The translations under genes and the position numbers were made by a program. Below, in pieces: positions 17,086-24,669 of a stretch of 46,372 nucleotides of DNA. How positions within the stretch are numbered: the stretch's first letter is position 1; every line of letters begins with the position of its first letter. This stretch comes from Alphaproteobacteria bacterium (GTDB lineage Bacteria; Pseudomonadota; Alphaproteobacteria; Acetobacterales; Acetobacteraceae). The DNA lies in NCBI GenBank assembly GCA_017307285.1, contig JAFKFI010000115.1:1-46372 (forward strand), in the 5' to 3' direction. Below the pieces are notes generated by a model. The model saw only the letters and a list, made by a program, of their open reading frames with translations, was not told the DNA's origin and did no database searches.

Positions 17086-17781
17086 GTGAACAGCAGCATG
17101 CCGCGCCGTCGCCTCGTCACGCTCGCGGGGGTCGTTCTTTTGGGGCCCGAACTCGCGCAGGCGCGCTCTTTCGCGACGTTCGAACACAAGTTCGAGCAGC
17201 AAGAGCAGTTCTTCCAGCCAATGGACGGACCGGCACCACCATTCAAGCTAGACGACCCTAGCGGCCACGCAATTGGATTGACTGACCTGCGCGGCAAGAT
17301 CGTCGTCCTGAACTTCATCTACACGAGTTGTCCTGATGTCTGCCCGTTGGAAAGCGAGCGGATCGCGCAGATCCAGCAGATGATCAAGCCGACCGCGTTG
17401 CAGAACCGGGTGCGGTTCATCAGCGTCACCGCAGATCCGGTCCGGGACACCTTTGACGTGATGAAAGCCTATGGCGCGCTGCACGGGCTGGACCCGGTGA
17501 ACTGGACGTTCCTGACGAGTGGCGCGGACCATCCTGACGCCGCGATCACGCTGTCGCAGCGCTACCACAATCGCTTCCAGAAAGAAGCCGATGGCAGCTT
17601 CACGCACGGCGTCGTGTTCCACGTGATCGATGCAGAAGGCCGCTGGCGCGGCAACTTCCACGGACTCGACTGGCAGCCCGCGAACCTCCTCATGTTTCTC
17701 AGCGCGTTGGTGGACCAGGAGCACGAGACCGACAGCCCGTCAGCGCCGTCGCTTTGGCAACAAATCAAGCATCTGTTCTGA
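17086..17781 (+). CDS. SCO1/SenC family copper chaperone
   Basis: A 231-residue thioredoxin-fold copper chaperone of the cytochrome oxidase CuA assembly family. The copper site is complete: C82 and C86 in YTSCPDVCPLE and a distal His near residue 174 (SFTHGVVFHVID). The N-terminus carries an RRR pair and a hydrophobic stretch (LVTLAGVVLLGPELAQA), an export signal or anchor. The start is GTG with GGGAGG eight bases upstream. No intact oxidase subunit is here (ctaD at 11231 is dead). It may instead serve an oxidase elsewhere, or act as a thiol-disulfide and copper sensor with the DUF411 protein only 13 bp downstream. Confidence 0.93.
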   Translation: MNSSMPRRRLVTLAGVVLLGPELAQARSFATFEHKFEQQEQFFQPMDGPAPPFKLDDPSGHAIGLTDLRGKIVVLNFIYTSCPDVCPLESERIAQIQQMIKPTALQNRVRFISVTADPVRDTFDVMKAYGALHGLDPVNWTFLTSGADHPDAAITLSQRYHNRFQKEADGSFTHGVVFHVIDAEGRWRGNFHGLDWQPANLLMFLSALVDQEHETDSPSAPSLWQQIKHLF

Positions 17782-17794
17782 AGGAGGAAGCATC

Positions 17795-18316
17795 ATGTCC
17801 TACCCCGTCCGACCATCGCCACCCCGGAAGCTGTCCTCCGCCCCTCCACGCAAGCGCCTATTGGGGAGGCGCGGTCTGCTGTTGGGCACGGCGGTGATCA
17901 TTCCGGTCGGGGTTATCGGGATCTGGGAGTCCCGTCCTGGCAACGCGGCCTCGACCACGGCGACCCTCTACAAAAACCCACAATGCAGCTGCTGTGAGAG
18001 CTACGCGTCCTATCTCGGTGATCACGGCTTCGACGTGAAGGTCATCCCTAGCAACGATCTCGAGCTGATCAATCAGCAGCATGGGGTGCCGACGGCACTC
18101 GATGGATGCCACACCACCGTAACGGCAGGGTATGTCGTTATCGGCCACATCCCGGTTGAGGTCGTTCAGCGCCTGCTAAAGGAAAAACCGGATATCACCG
18201 GTATCTCCCTGCCAGGTATGCCGTCCGGCACACCTGGCATGGACGGCCCGAAGCAAGGACCGTTGACGATCTACGCGTTCGGCAAGTCGGGGCAATCGGT
18301 GTTCGCGACCGTGTAG
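17795..18316 (+). CDS. DUF411 metal-binding protein (copy 1)
   Basis: A 173-residue envelope protein of the DUF411/CopG-like family, often found in copper and silver resistance clusters. Residues 28-50 form an anchor or signal (GLLLGTAVIIPVGVIGIWES). The folded domain starts ATLYKNPQCSCCESYASYL with the CxCC motif and continues with DGCHTTVTAGYVVIGHIPVE and GISLPGMPSGTPGMDGPKQG, both signature blocks. A perfect AAGGAGG precedes the ATG. Proposed roles are copper delivery or thioredoxin-like metal exchange. A close paralogue is at 36958-37482; the two align from the first residue (MSYPVRPS against MSHSVRAP). Confidence 0.93.
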   Translation: MSYPVRPSPPRKLSSAPPRKRLLGRRGLLLGTAVIIPVGVIGIWESRPGNAASTTATLYKNPQCSCCESYASYLGDHGFDVKVIPSNDLELINQQHGVPTALDGCHTTVTAGYVVIGHIPVEVVQRLLKEKPDITGISLPGMPSGTPGMDGPKQGPLTIYAFGKSGQSVFATV

Positions 18317-18334
18317 CGTCCGGGAGCCCGTATC

Positions 18335-18961
18335 ATGTCAGACGATCCCAATCCAGCATTGCCCGGACCCGCCGGCTGCGCGCGGATTGCCGGTCGGCCG
18401 GGTTACTTACGCAAGCGCCTGCTCCTCTTGGTGCCATTCGTCGGAGTCTTGGCATTCGGGATCGCATTCTACTTCATGCTTGGACGCAATCCCCATCTGG
18501 TTCCATCGGTGCTCATCGGCCGACCCGTGCCGCAATTCAACCTTCCGCCGGTGCAGGGCCGGCATGTCGGCCTGTCATCGGCTGATCTGCGCGGGGATGT
18601 GTCCTTGGTGAACGTGTTCGCCTCCTGGTGCGTCGCCTGCCGGGCGGAGCACCCGCTGCTCGTGCAGCTTCAGCAGAGCGGAATCGTAACAGTGGACGGC
18701 CTGGATTACAAGGACCCGCCCGACGACGCGGCCAAGTGGCTTGACACCATGGGCGACCCTTATACGCGCACCGGCGCTGACATCAGTGGTCGGGTGGCGA
18801 TCGATTGGGGCGTCTACGGGGTTCCGGAAACCTACGTGGTCGACCCTCAGGGGCGCATCGCCTTCAAGCAGATCGGTCCGATTACGCCGGAGATCCTCGA
18901 CCAAACGATCCTGCCGCTCGTTAATAGGCTTCGAGGACGGAGTCGCGAACATGCTCGCTAA
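18335..18961 (+). CDS. thiol:disulfide interchange protein, DsbE/CcmG type
   Basis: A 208-residue membrane-anchored thioredoxin-fold protein. One N-terminal TM helix (LLLLVPFVGVLAFGIAFYFM, about 30-50) holds it in the inner membrane facing the periplasm. The CcmG signature is clear: IGRPVPQFNLPPVQG, VNVFASWCVACRAEHPLL (active site WCVAC), the acidic YKDPPDDAAKWL and GVYGVPETYVVD with the cis-proline. It would keep cytochrome c apo-cysteines or copper-site thiols reduced. It is the only ccm-like gene here; no heme-lyase genes are present. That argues for a service role to copper proteins rather than full cytochrome c biogenesis. Spacing to the DUF411 gene is 18 bp and to the next TlpA-like gene 9 bp. 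Confidence 0.93.
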   Translation: MSDDPNPALPGPAGCARIAGRPGYLRKRLLLLVPFVGVLAFGIAFYFMLGRNPHLVPSVLIGRPVPQFNLPPVQGRHVGLSSADLRGDVSLVNVFASWCVACRAEHPLLVQLQQSGIVTVDGLDYKDPPDDAAKWLDTMGDPYTRTGADISGRVAIDWGVYGVPETYVVDPQGRIAFKQIGPITPEILDQTILPLVNRLRGRSREHAR

Positions 18962-18970
18962 TTCTCGACG

Positions 18971-19645
18971 GTGGGCAGCGTGACGTTCGGTGTAAATCGA
19001 TCGGCGCGGAGCCTCAGGCTGATTGGCGCCGCGCTGGCTATCTCGGTGGCGGTTGTGGTGGCTCTCCTTCTATGGAATGCAGCCAGCACCACTTCAGCAC
19101 CGACCCTCGTCGCAACCAACTCGGCCCTCGGACCACCTGACGGAAACGGGGGTGCTGTCTCGCTCGACTTTGCCTTCCTTGACGCGCCTCGTCCGCTGCC
19201 GACCGTCCGGTTTATCGACGGCACTGGCCGAAACCGGTCCCTGGCGGATCTTCGGGGTCATCCTCTCATCCTGAACATCTGGGCCACCTGGTGCGTGCCT
19301 TGCCGCAAGGAGATGCCGACGCTCGACCGACTGCAGGCGACGCTCAAGGGCTCGGATGCGCTCGTCGTGCCGCTCTCGATCGACAGCAAGGGGCTTCCGG
19401 CCGTCGAAGCGTTCTACCGGGAGATCGGCATCACATCCCTTGGCACCTACGTCAACCAATCCGGCGATGCGACGCATCTGCTCGAAGTCGTCGGCATTCC
19501 GACGACGTTGCTGGTCGATCGAAACGGTCGGGAGATTGGACGGAAGATCGGACCGGCCGATTGGGACAGCCCGGACATGGTGGCGCTGATCCGCAGCCGC
19601 CTAAACCCGCAGGCTGCGGGCGCAAAAGATGCTCATCGCCAATGA
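18971..19645 (+). CDS. TlpA-like periplasmic thioredoxin
   Basis: A 224-residue anchored thioredoxin-fold reductant. The N-terminal TM helix (LIGAALAISVAVVVALLLW) is followed by a linker and then a TlpA/ResA domain: SLADLRGHPLILNIWATW, active site WCVPC in TWCVPCRKEMPTLDRL, and VVGIPTTLLVDRNGREIG with the cis-proline. TlpA proteins reduce SCO and CuA cysteines before copper loading, which fits the SCO gene upstream. The start is GTG 18971. Its stop overlaps the ccdA start (ATGA), so coupling with the electron donor CcdA is direct. Two different thioredoxins sharing one CcdA in an operon is a notable arrangement. Confidence 0.92.
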   Translation: MGSVTFGVNRSARSLRLIGAALAISVAVVVALLLWNAASTTSAPTLVATNSALGPPDGNGGAVSLDFAFLDAPRPLPTVRFIDGTGRNRSLADLRGHPLILNIWATWCVPCRKEMPTLDRLQATLKGSDALVVPLSIDSKGLPAVEAFYREIGITSLGTYVNQSGDATHLLEVVGIPTTLLVDRNGREIGRKIGPADWDSPDMVALIRSRLNPQAAGAKDAHRQ

Positions 19646-20373
19646 TGGGGATCACAGCGTTCGGCGCTCTGACGAGCTTCGCGGCAGGGACCATCTCCTT
19701 CCTGTCGCCCTGCGTGCTGCCGCTCGTGCCCGGCTACGTCTCCTACGTCACCGGCCAGTCGCTCCAGGAATCGGTCCCCGTCGCGGCGCGGCTTGCGGCA
19801 TTCGGGGTCAGCATCTTCTTCGTGCTCGGCTTCTCAACGGTGTTCATCATTCTCGGCGAGAGCGCCACTGCCGTGGGACAGTTGCTTCAGGCGTACCGCT
19901 ACGAGACGAATCTGATCGGCGGAGCCATCGTAATCATCTTCGGCCTGCTGATGCTGGGAATTGGCGGGCTGCTGTGGCTGCAGCGGGATCTTCGCTTCCA
20001 TCTCAGCTGGCCGGGCGGGCGCCCGCTCGCAGCATACCTCCTCGGGGTGGCGTTCGCGTTCGGTTGGACCCCATGCATCGGGCCGGTGCTTGGAACGATT
20101 CTCACGATCGGCGCGACATCCGCCACGGTGCCTCGGGGCGTTCTTCTCTTGAGCCTGTACTCGGCCGGCCTCGCCGTCCCGTTTCTCGCAACCAGCCTGC
20201 TGATGGACCGTTTGGTCCTGCGGCTGCGGCGGTTGCGCCGCGCAGGCCGCTATCTGCAGATGGGCGCGGGCGTCGTGATGGTCGGCATCGGAACGGCGAT
20301 GGCGACGGATCAGTTGTCCGTCTTTTCCTACTGGCTGCTCGACACGTTTCCCACGCTGGCGCGGATCGGGTGA
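19642..20373 (+). CDS. ccdA: CcdA-type transmembrane electron carrier
   Basis: A 243-residue protein with six membrane helices that moves electrons from cytoplasmic thioredoxin to periplasmic thiol proteins. Both redox cysteines are in conserved prolines-and-glycines settings: ISFLSPCVLPLVPGYVSYV in helix 1 and FGWTPCIGPVLGTILTIGA in helix 4. Length is typical of CcdA (about 220-245) rather than of the larger DsbD. The ATG at 19642 overlaps the stop of the TlpA-like gene by four bases. It is the natural donor for both upstream thioredoxins. An ATGA overlap at its own end leads into an unrecognised ORF. Confidence 0.95.
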   Translation: MMGITAFGALTSFAAGTISFLSPCVLPLVPGYVSYVTGQSLQESVPVAARLAAFGVSIFFVLGFSTVFIILGESATAVGQLLQAYRYETNLIGGAIVIIFGLLMLGIGGLLWLQRDLRFHLSWPGGRPLAAYLLGVAFAFGWTPCIGPVLGTILTIGATSATVPRGVLLLSLYSAGLAVPFLATSLLMDRLVLRLRRLRRAGRYLQMGAGVVMVGIGTAMATDQLSVFSYWLLDTFPTLARIG

Positions 20374-20729
20374 TGCACAGGACGAGCAGGAATCGCTGGA
20401 GAGTGCTACGAGCGGCTCTCAACTCCGCCGGACGCGATCTCGTGGACCGCGTCTATTCCAACGGCGCCGACAGGTTGGCGCTGTTCGGTGAGCAAGCGGC
20501 GATGCCGCACGAGGTCACGACGGAGACGTTCTGCGGGCGGCACGACAACCCGGCACCCTTCGGAAACCGCAATCACCGATCGACGCTGCTCGGCCTCATC
20601 GAGTTGACGCCCCCGGGCGGAACCCGGGGCGGGCTGCACCGCTCAGCCTTGGCAGCCAACTCATACCGGCTGCCAGACAAGGACATGCCGACGGCTCTGC
20701 ATTTCCTGCGGACAGGCCGTTCACGATGA
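20373..20729 (+). CDS. unrecognised 118-residue ORF, doubtful
   Basis: An ORF whose ATG overlaps the ccdA stop (ATGA), which is the main reason to list it. The product is basic (HRTSRNRWRVLRAALNSAG at the start, LRTGRSR at the end) with no signal peptide, membrane helix or known motif; a single Cys lies in ETFCGRHDN. The antisense frame is also open, as often in GC-rich non-coding DNA. It may be eroded sequence rather than a gene. Confidence 0.25.
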   Translation: MHRTSRNRWRVLRAALNSAGRDLVDRVYSNGADRLALFGEQAAMPHEVTTETFCGRHDNPAPFGNRNHRSTLLGLIELTPPGGTRGGLHRSALAANSYRLPDKDMPTALHFLRTGRSR

Positions 20730-20975
20730 AATGCGCTCGCTCCGACGGTCCTTCAGGGGCAGGCCTTTTTCCCGCTGAATGGCTGGGAGCGGAACGTCTG
20801 CACGCCACGCCGCGCGGCGCATGTCGGGCGACCTCGCGAGCCTGCGAGTCAGCTGGCATGGGGGGATTCAGTTTGTGAGGCGGCGTTTTGGTTTCTAGCG
20901 GGTCTGACCTTGAACGGCTTCATGCCGGAACCGGTCGAGGTGTTGACGGAACGTGCAACAGCAAGGAGCACTGAA
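20730..20975. other. no supported gene
   Basis: A short gap before the peroxiredoxin. The frame of the peroxiredoxin is open upstream to 20910, but that extension lacks homology. No terminator-like hairpin or clear -35/-10 pair was seen. Confidence 0.4.
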
Positions 20976-21611
20976 ATGGCACTACAGCTTGGAGACACCG
21001 TCCCGGATTTCGAGGCCAACACAACTGCGGGACACTTGCGATTCCATGACTGGCTCGGATCCTCGTGGGGCGTCCTTTTCTCTCATCCAAAGGACTTCAC
21101 GCCGGTCTGCACGACCGAACTGGGCGACGTGGCGCGTCTGAAGCCGGAGTTCGACAAGCGCGATGTCAAGGTCGTTGGCCTCTCGGTCGATCCACTGTCT
21201 GACCATGAGGCCTGGGCTGGCGACATCGCCGAGACGCAAGGGCACGCCCTGAACTTTCCGCTCGCAGCCGATCCGGATCGCGCGATCGCCGATCTCTACG
21301 GGATGATCCACCCGAATGCCAGCGATACCGTGACGGTGCGGTCGGTGTTCGTGATCGGTCCGGACAAGAAGCTGAAACTGACGATCACCTATCCAGCAAG
21401 CACCGGCCGGAACTTCGCGGAGCTCCTGCGGGTCATCGATTCGCTTCAGCTAACCGCCAAGCACAGTGTCGCCACACCCGTGAACTGGGTGGACGGCGAT
21501 GACGTCATCATCATGCCGTCTGTGACCGATGAGCAGGCCAAGCTCAAATTCCCGAGCGGGTGGAAGACGTTGAAGCCGTATTTGCGGGTCGTGGCGCAGC
21601 CCCGGGAATAG
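20976..21611 (+). CDS. 1-Cys peroxiredoxin (Prx6 family)
   Basis: A 211-residue peroxide-reducing enzyme. It begins MALQLGDTVPDFEANTTAG, has the peroxidatic Cys in HPKDFTPVCTTELG (PxxxTxxC), and the long Prx6-type C-terminal arm with TPVNWVDGDDVIIMPSV. No resolving Cys is present, so an external thiol is needed as reductant. I chose ATG 20976 because AAGGAG sits nine bases before it and the family starts there. The protein probably acts in the cytoplasm, with no signal peptide. It follows the thiol-redox operon and may limit copper-driven peroxide stress. Confidence 0.94.
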   Translation: MALQLGDTVPDFEANTTAGHLRFHDWLGSSWGVLFSHPKDFTPVCTTELGDVARLKPEFDKRDVKVVGLSVDPLSDHEAWAGDIAETQGHALNFPLAADPDRAIADLYGMIHPNASDTVTVRSVFVIGPDKKLKLTITYPASTGRNFAELLRVIDSLQLTAKHSVATPVNWVDGDDVIIMPSVTDEQAKLKFPSGWKTLKPYLRVVAQPRE

Positions 21612-21629
21612 GCCCACGCTAACTCTGGA

Positions 21630-21670
21630 CGTGCTCGGCACGACGCCACCGCCGGCCCGCGCCGAGCACG
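21630..21670. repeat. 10-bp inverted repeat between peroxiredoxin and the 21702 gene
   Basis: CGTGCTCGGC at 21630-21639 and GCCGAGCACG at 21661-21670 are perfect inverted copies with a 21-base loop. There is no T run, so a classical terminator is unlikely. It could be a regulatory hairpin or an operator pair; chance cannot be excluded. Confidence 0.35.
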
Positions 21671-21701
21671 ACCCATCTCACGCTTCGGAAGGGCAAGCCA
21701 C

Positions 21702-22142
21702 ATGGACATCGACACCATCGATACGCAGTACCAGCAGCTGCAGTCACAAGCGCAATCGACGATCGAGGAGGTGCGGAACCTGGCCGGTAAGCTCCAAGGG
21801 GCGGCCCAAGCCGGGAACCAGGACGCCCGGGAATGGCTGCTTGATCTGAATTCCGTCACCCTGTCGATACAGGCGGAGCAGAATCAGGTCGCGCTGCTGC
21901 TGCAAGCACTGCATGGGTTCATTGCAAACCAGACGCCGCCGGCACCGCAGCAATCGCCGGCCGCCCCCTGGGCCCAACAGCCGCCCCCGCCGACGCCGGT
22001 GCCGGCGATGGGTATGTCCGGTTATGGGCAGCCGCAGCAGGGCGGCATGGTGGGGAGCTTTCTGAACTCGGGGTTTGGCCGCGCGATCACGCTAGGCGCC
22101 GGATTCGGGATCGGGGACGACCTGATCAACAAGATCTTCTGA
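21702..22142 (+). CDS. hypothetical protein: helical N-terminus, Pro/Gly-rich tail
   Basis: A 146-residue protein of unknown function. Residues 1-75 are predicted helical and acidic or polar (DIDTIDTQYQQLQSQAQSTI, then EEVRNLAGKLQGAAQ), likely a coiled coil. Residues 77-115 are Pro, Gln and Gly rich (PAPQQSPAAPWAQQPPPP). A glycine-rich hydrophobic end follows (GFGRAITLGAGFGIGDDLIN). There is no signal peptide or cysteine. The end resembles the tail of small proteins with a single amphipathic membrane segment. It is flanked by two inverted repeats, so it may be its own transcription unit. Codon use looks like that of its neighbours. Confidence 0.65.
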   Translation: MDIDTIDTQYQQLQSQAQSTIEEVRNLAGKLQGAAQAGNQDAREWLLDLNSVTLSIQAEQNQVALLLQALHGFIANQTPPAPQQSPAAPWAQQPPPPTPVPAMGMSGYGQPQQGGMVGSFLNSGFGRAITLGAGFGIGDDLINKIF

Positions 22143-22181
22143 CCAGTAGCCGTGGCCACAGCCCGGTCTTGTTCTGTAACG

Positions 22182-22215
22182 GGCCCCGACGGCGCGTGTC
22201 GAACCGATCGGGGCC
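22182..22215. terminator. possible hairpin between the 21702 gene and ctaG
   Basis: GGCCCCGA (22182-22189) and TCGGGGCC (22208-22215) pair perfectly with an 18-base loop, 40 bp after the 21702 stop. No T run follows, so intrinsic termination is uncertain. Confidence 0.3.
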
Positions 22216-22224
22216 GACCCGTTC

Positions 22225-23427
22225 ATGACGAAATGCCGCGAGGCCGGTCATGACAAGGCTGAGGCCGCGGCAGCACCGATCCGCGCAGAAGGAAGACCCA
22301 AATTGAGGCGGATCACTCTGACCGAGAACTGGCCGTTGCTGCTGGGCGCTTTTGGTTGGGCCGCCATGCTGGCGATCGCGTCGGCGCTGCCACACGGGTC
22401 GAGTATCTTTGAGCGCAACCCCTGGGCCGCTTGGCAGCTCACGCCCGCTGTCTCGGTGCCGCTGCTGCTGGCGGGTGCACTCTATGTGGCGGGCGCCTGG
22501 CGTGGGCCAGGGAGACAGGGGGCGGGCGGGCGACATGCGGCCTTCGCCGCCGGCCTGCTGACGATCTTCATCGCGTTGCAGTCACCGATCGAAGGCCTCG
22601 CCGATCACTCGCTGGCGGTACACGAGGTCGAGCATATGCTGCTGCGGACAGTCGGGCCGATGCTGCTGGTGTTGGCTGACCCGCAAGCACGCCTGCTGCG
22701 CGGCCTGCCGGCCTGGCTGCGTCGCGGCCTCGTGGCGCCGAGCTTCTCCGCGCGCGCGGTACGACTGCCCTTCGGGATTCTGGCCAAGCCGGTTGTTGCG
22801 ACGGCGCTGTTCGTCGGGGTCGGTGCGTTCTGGATGCTGCCGCGTTATCACGATCTGGCGCTCGCGGACGACCGGGTGCATTGGCTCATGCATATCAGCC
22901 TGATTGTCACCGGACTTCTGTTCTTCGTCCGTCTTCTCGACCCGCGGCATCCACCATACGGACCCTCGCTCGCCGCCCGGCTCTTGATGTGCTGGTTCGC
23001 GGTGATCACCACCATCTTGATCGGCTTCGCCGTCACCTTCAGTCCGCACGTGCTCTACCCGGGGTATCAGAGTTCCGGGCTACTCTGGGGCGTCAGCCCG
23101 CGGCTGAACGAGATCTATGGTGGACAGACCGGTTGGATCCCGGGCTCCATGATGTTGATCGTCGCGCTCCTCGCGACGGTCTATCGCTGGGCTCGGCAGG
23201 AGGACCGAGATGCCGATCGCCGATCAAGGGATGCCGATCGCGTTGTGGTTGGCGGAGCCGAGTTTGCGGCGACGCAGCGCCCGCGCAATCGCGCCCTCGC
23301 TCTTGGTCTGATCGGTTTCGCCGTAATGGTGCTCGGCTTGGCGTTCGGCAGCGTCCTTGTGTATGAGGCAAGCCCGCACCACGGATTCCCGCCTCTGCAG
23401 CGGGGCGGCCACCATGTCGCTGGATGA
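22225..23427 (+). CDS. ctaG: cytochrome c oxidase assembly protein, CtaG (caa3 type)
   Basis: A 400-residue integral membrane protein of the CtaG_caa3_assmbl family with about nine helices, involved in building the copper centres of oxidases or in copper handling. The family pattern is visible: HEVEHMLLRTVGPMLLVLADPQ, then WMLPRYHDLALADDRVHWLMH with paired histidines, and YGGQTGWIPGSMM near the C-terminus. The N-terminal 30 residues are hydrophilic, and the true start may be later. A small internal duplication (RDADRRSRDADR, about 335) lies in a cytoplasmic loop. No functional oxidase gene remains in the window, only the dead ctaD, so it may serve a chromosomal oxidase or a copper role. Confidence 0.9.
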   Translation: MTKCREAGHDKAEAAAAPIRAEGRPKLRRITLTENWPLLLGAFGWAAMLAIASALPHGSSIFERNPWAAWQLTPAVSVPLLLAGALYVAGAWRGPGRQGAGGRHAAFAAGLLTIFIALQSPIEGLADHSLAVHEVEHMLLRTVGPMLLVLADPQARLLRGLPAWLRRGLVAPSFSARAVRLPFGILAKPVVATALFVGVGAFWMLPRYHDLALADDRVHWLMHISLIVTGLLFFVRLLDPRHPPYGPSLAARLLMCWFAVITTILIGFAVTFSPHVLYPGYQSSGLLWGVSPRLNEIYGGQTGWIPGSMMLIVALLATVYRWARQEDRDADRRSRDADRVVVGGAEFAATQRPRNRALALGLIGFAVMVLGLAFGSVLVYEASPHHGFPPLQRGGHHVAG

Positions 23428-23784
23428 CGGCTTCGCAACGATTGCGCGCCGCAATTGCGCGAAGCGCGGATGCGCTTTGGCCGAGATTCGGGTCGAGTGG
23501 TGTCATGGAAAAACTGCTGCGTGCGAGCGGCCGGCAGCGGCGAGCGAATCACCCTGTGGGCAAGCGGCCTTGGCATGGCTTCGTCTCAGCCGTTGTGTTC
23601 GCGCGGCGTATTGCCGCAATCCACGGGGCGCATGGGCGAGGACAGTGCCTTGATGCGCAGAGCTGTCGCCCGCCGAGGTTCTCTGGACCCGGTTTGGCAT
23701 GCGGAGGAACCGGTGCTTTGCGATGCAGCTTGGGCACGTGGGCGCCGATTTCGAACCCGGCGCGTTCCAATGCCCTTGTGACCG
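23428..23784. other. 357-bp stretch without a supported gene
   Basis: Several overlapping frames run through this gap. One contains MQLGHVGADFEPGAF at about 23721, faintly like a peroxiredoxin start (xLGDxxPDFE), but it has no continuation. I see no RNA gene or clear promoter. Confidence 0.4.
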
Positions 23785-24669
23785 GTGGTCGAGGCCTTCT
23801 ACGAGCTACACACCGGCAGCGTCCAATACGTTGTTTCGGATCCGCGAACACGCGGCTGTGCGATTATCGACCCTGTGCTGGACTACGACGAGAAAGCCGG
23901 AGCGACGGCGACTTTCTCGGCAGATGCGTTGCTCGCGTACGTGCAGGAGGAGAAGCTGCGGGTCGAGTGGATCCTGGACACGCATCCACATGCCGATCAC
24001 CTTTCTGCGATGGCGTACCTGAAAGACAGGACGGGGGCGCCGACCGCAATTGGGGCTAAGATCGTCGAAGTCCAAAAGCTGTGGAAGGATGTCTACAACC
24101 TGCCCGAGACGTTCCCGACCGACGGGTCGCAATGGGACCGACTATTCTGCGATGCCGACAGCTTCCGGATCGGTGAGTTGCCGGCAGCGGTGCTGTTCTC
24201 TCCAGGCCATACATTGGCATCCGTCACGTACCTGGTCGGCGATGCAGCGTTCGTCCATGACACGCTGTTCATGCCGGATGGGGGAACTGCGAGGGCCGAC
24301 TTCCCGGGCGGTGACGCCCGGGCGCTCTGGCACAGCATCCAGCGCATCCTGAGCCTCCCCGGGCAGACGCGCTTGTTCACCGGCCACGACTATCGCCCCG
24401 GTGGTCGAGAACCCGCATGGGAGAGCACCGCGGCCGATCAGAGAGCCGCGAATGTTCACCTTTTGGCGGCCCCGAATGAGGCCGCCTTCGTCGCATTCCG
24501 CGAGGCGCGTGACAGAGAACTGCCGATGCCCCGACTGATCCTGCATGCAATGCAGGTGAACATCGCGGCGGGCCGACTGCCGGCTCCCGAAGCGAACGGC
24601 CGAAACTATCTGAAGATACCAATCGATGCCTTAGACCACCCGACATGGGGCAATGACTCCGATGCTTGA
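23785..24669 (+). CDS. metallo-beta-lactamase-fold hydrolase, persulfide-dioxygenase-like
   Basis: A 294-residue MBL-fold enzyme. The metal motif is THPHADH (WILDTHPHADHLSAMAYL), with further ligands in FSPGHTLASVTYLVG, VHDTLFMPDGGTARADFPGG and FTGHDYRPGG. The DTLF then GGTARADFPGGDA pattern is typical of the ETHE1/Blh/persulfide-dioxygenase branch rather than glyoxalase II. Such enzymes oxidise glutathione persulfide and often sit beside rhodanese or ArsR-type sulfur sensors; here the ArsR-rhodanese gene at 8429 is dead. The GTG at 23785 is set by an in-frame stop six bases upstream. The last 17 bases overlap the next gene. Confidence 0.9.
   Translation: MVEAFYELHTGSVQYVVSDPRTRGCAIIDPVLDYDEKAGATATFSADALLAYVQEEKLRVEWILDTHPHADHLSAMAYLKDRTGAPTAIGAKIVEVQKLWKDVYNLPETFPTDGSQWDRLFCDADSFRIGELPAAVLFSPGHTLASVTYLVGDAAFVHDTLFMPDGGTARADFPGGDARALWHSIQRILSLPGQTRLFTGHDYRPGGREPAWESTAADQRAANVHLLAAPNEAAFVAFREARDRELPMPRLILHAMQVNIAAGRLPAPEANGRNYLKIPIDALDHPTWGNDSDA

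Noticed and set aside
23721-23784. Peroxiredoxin-like start (MQLGHVGADFEPGAF)
   Set aside because: Only about ten residues resemble a peroxiredoxin N-terminus and nothing follows; probably chance.
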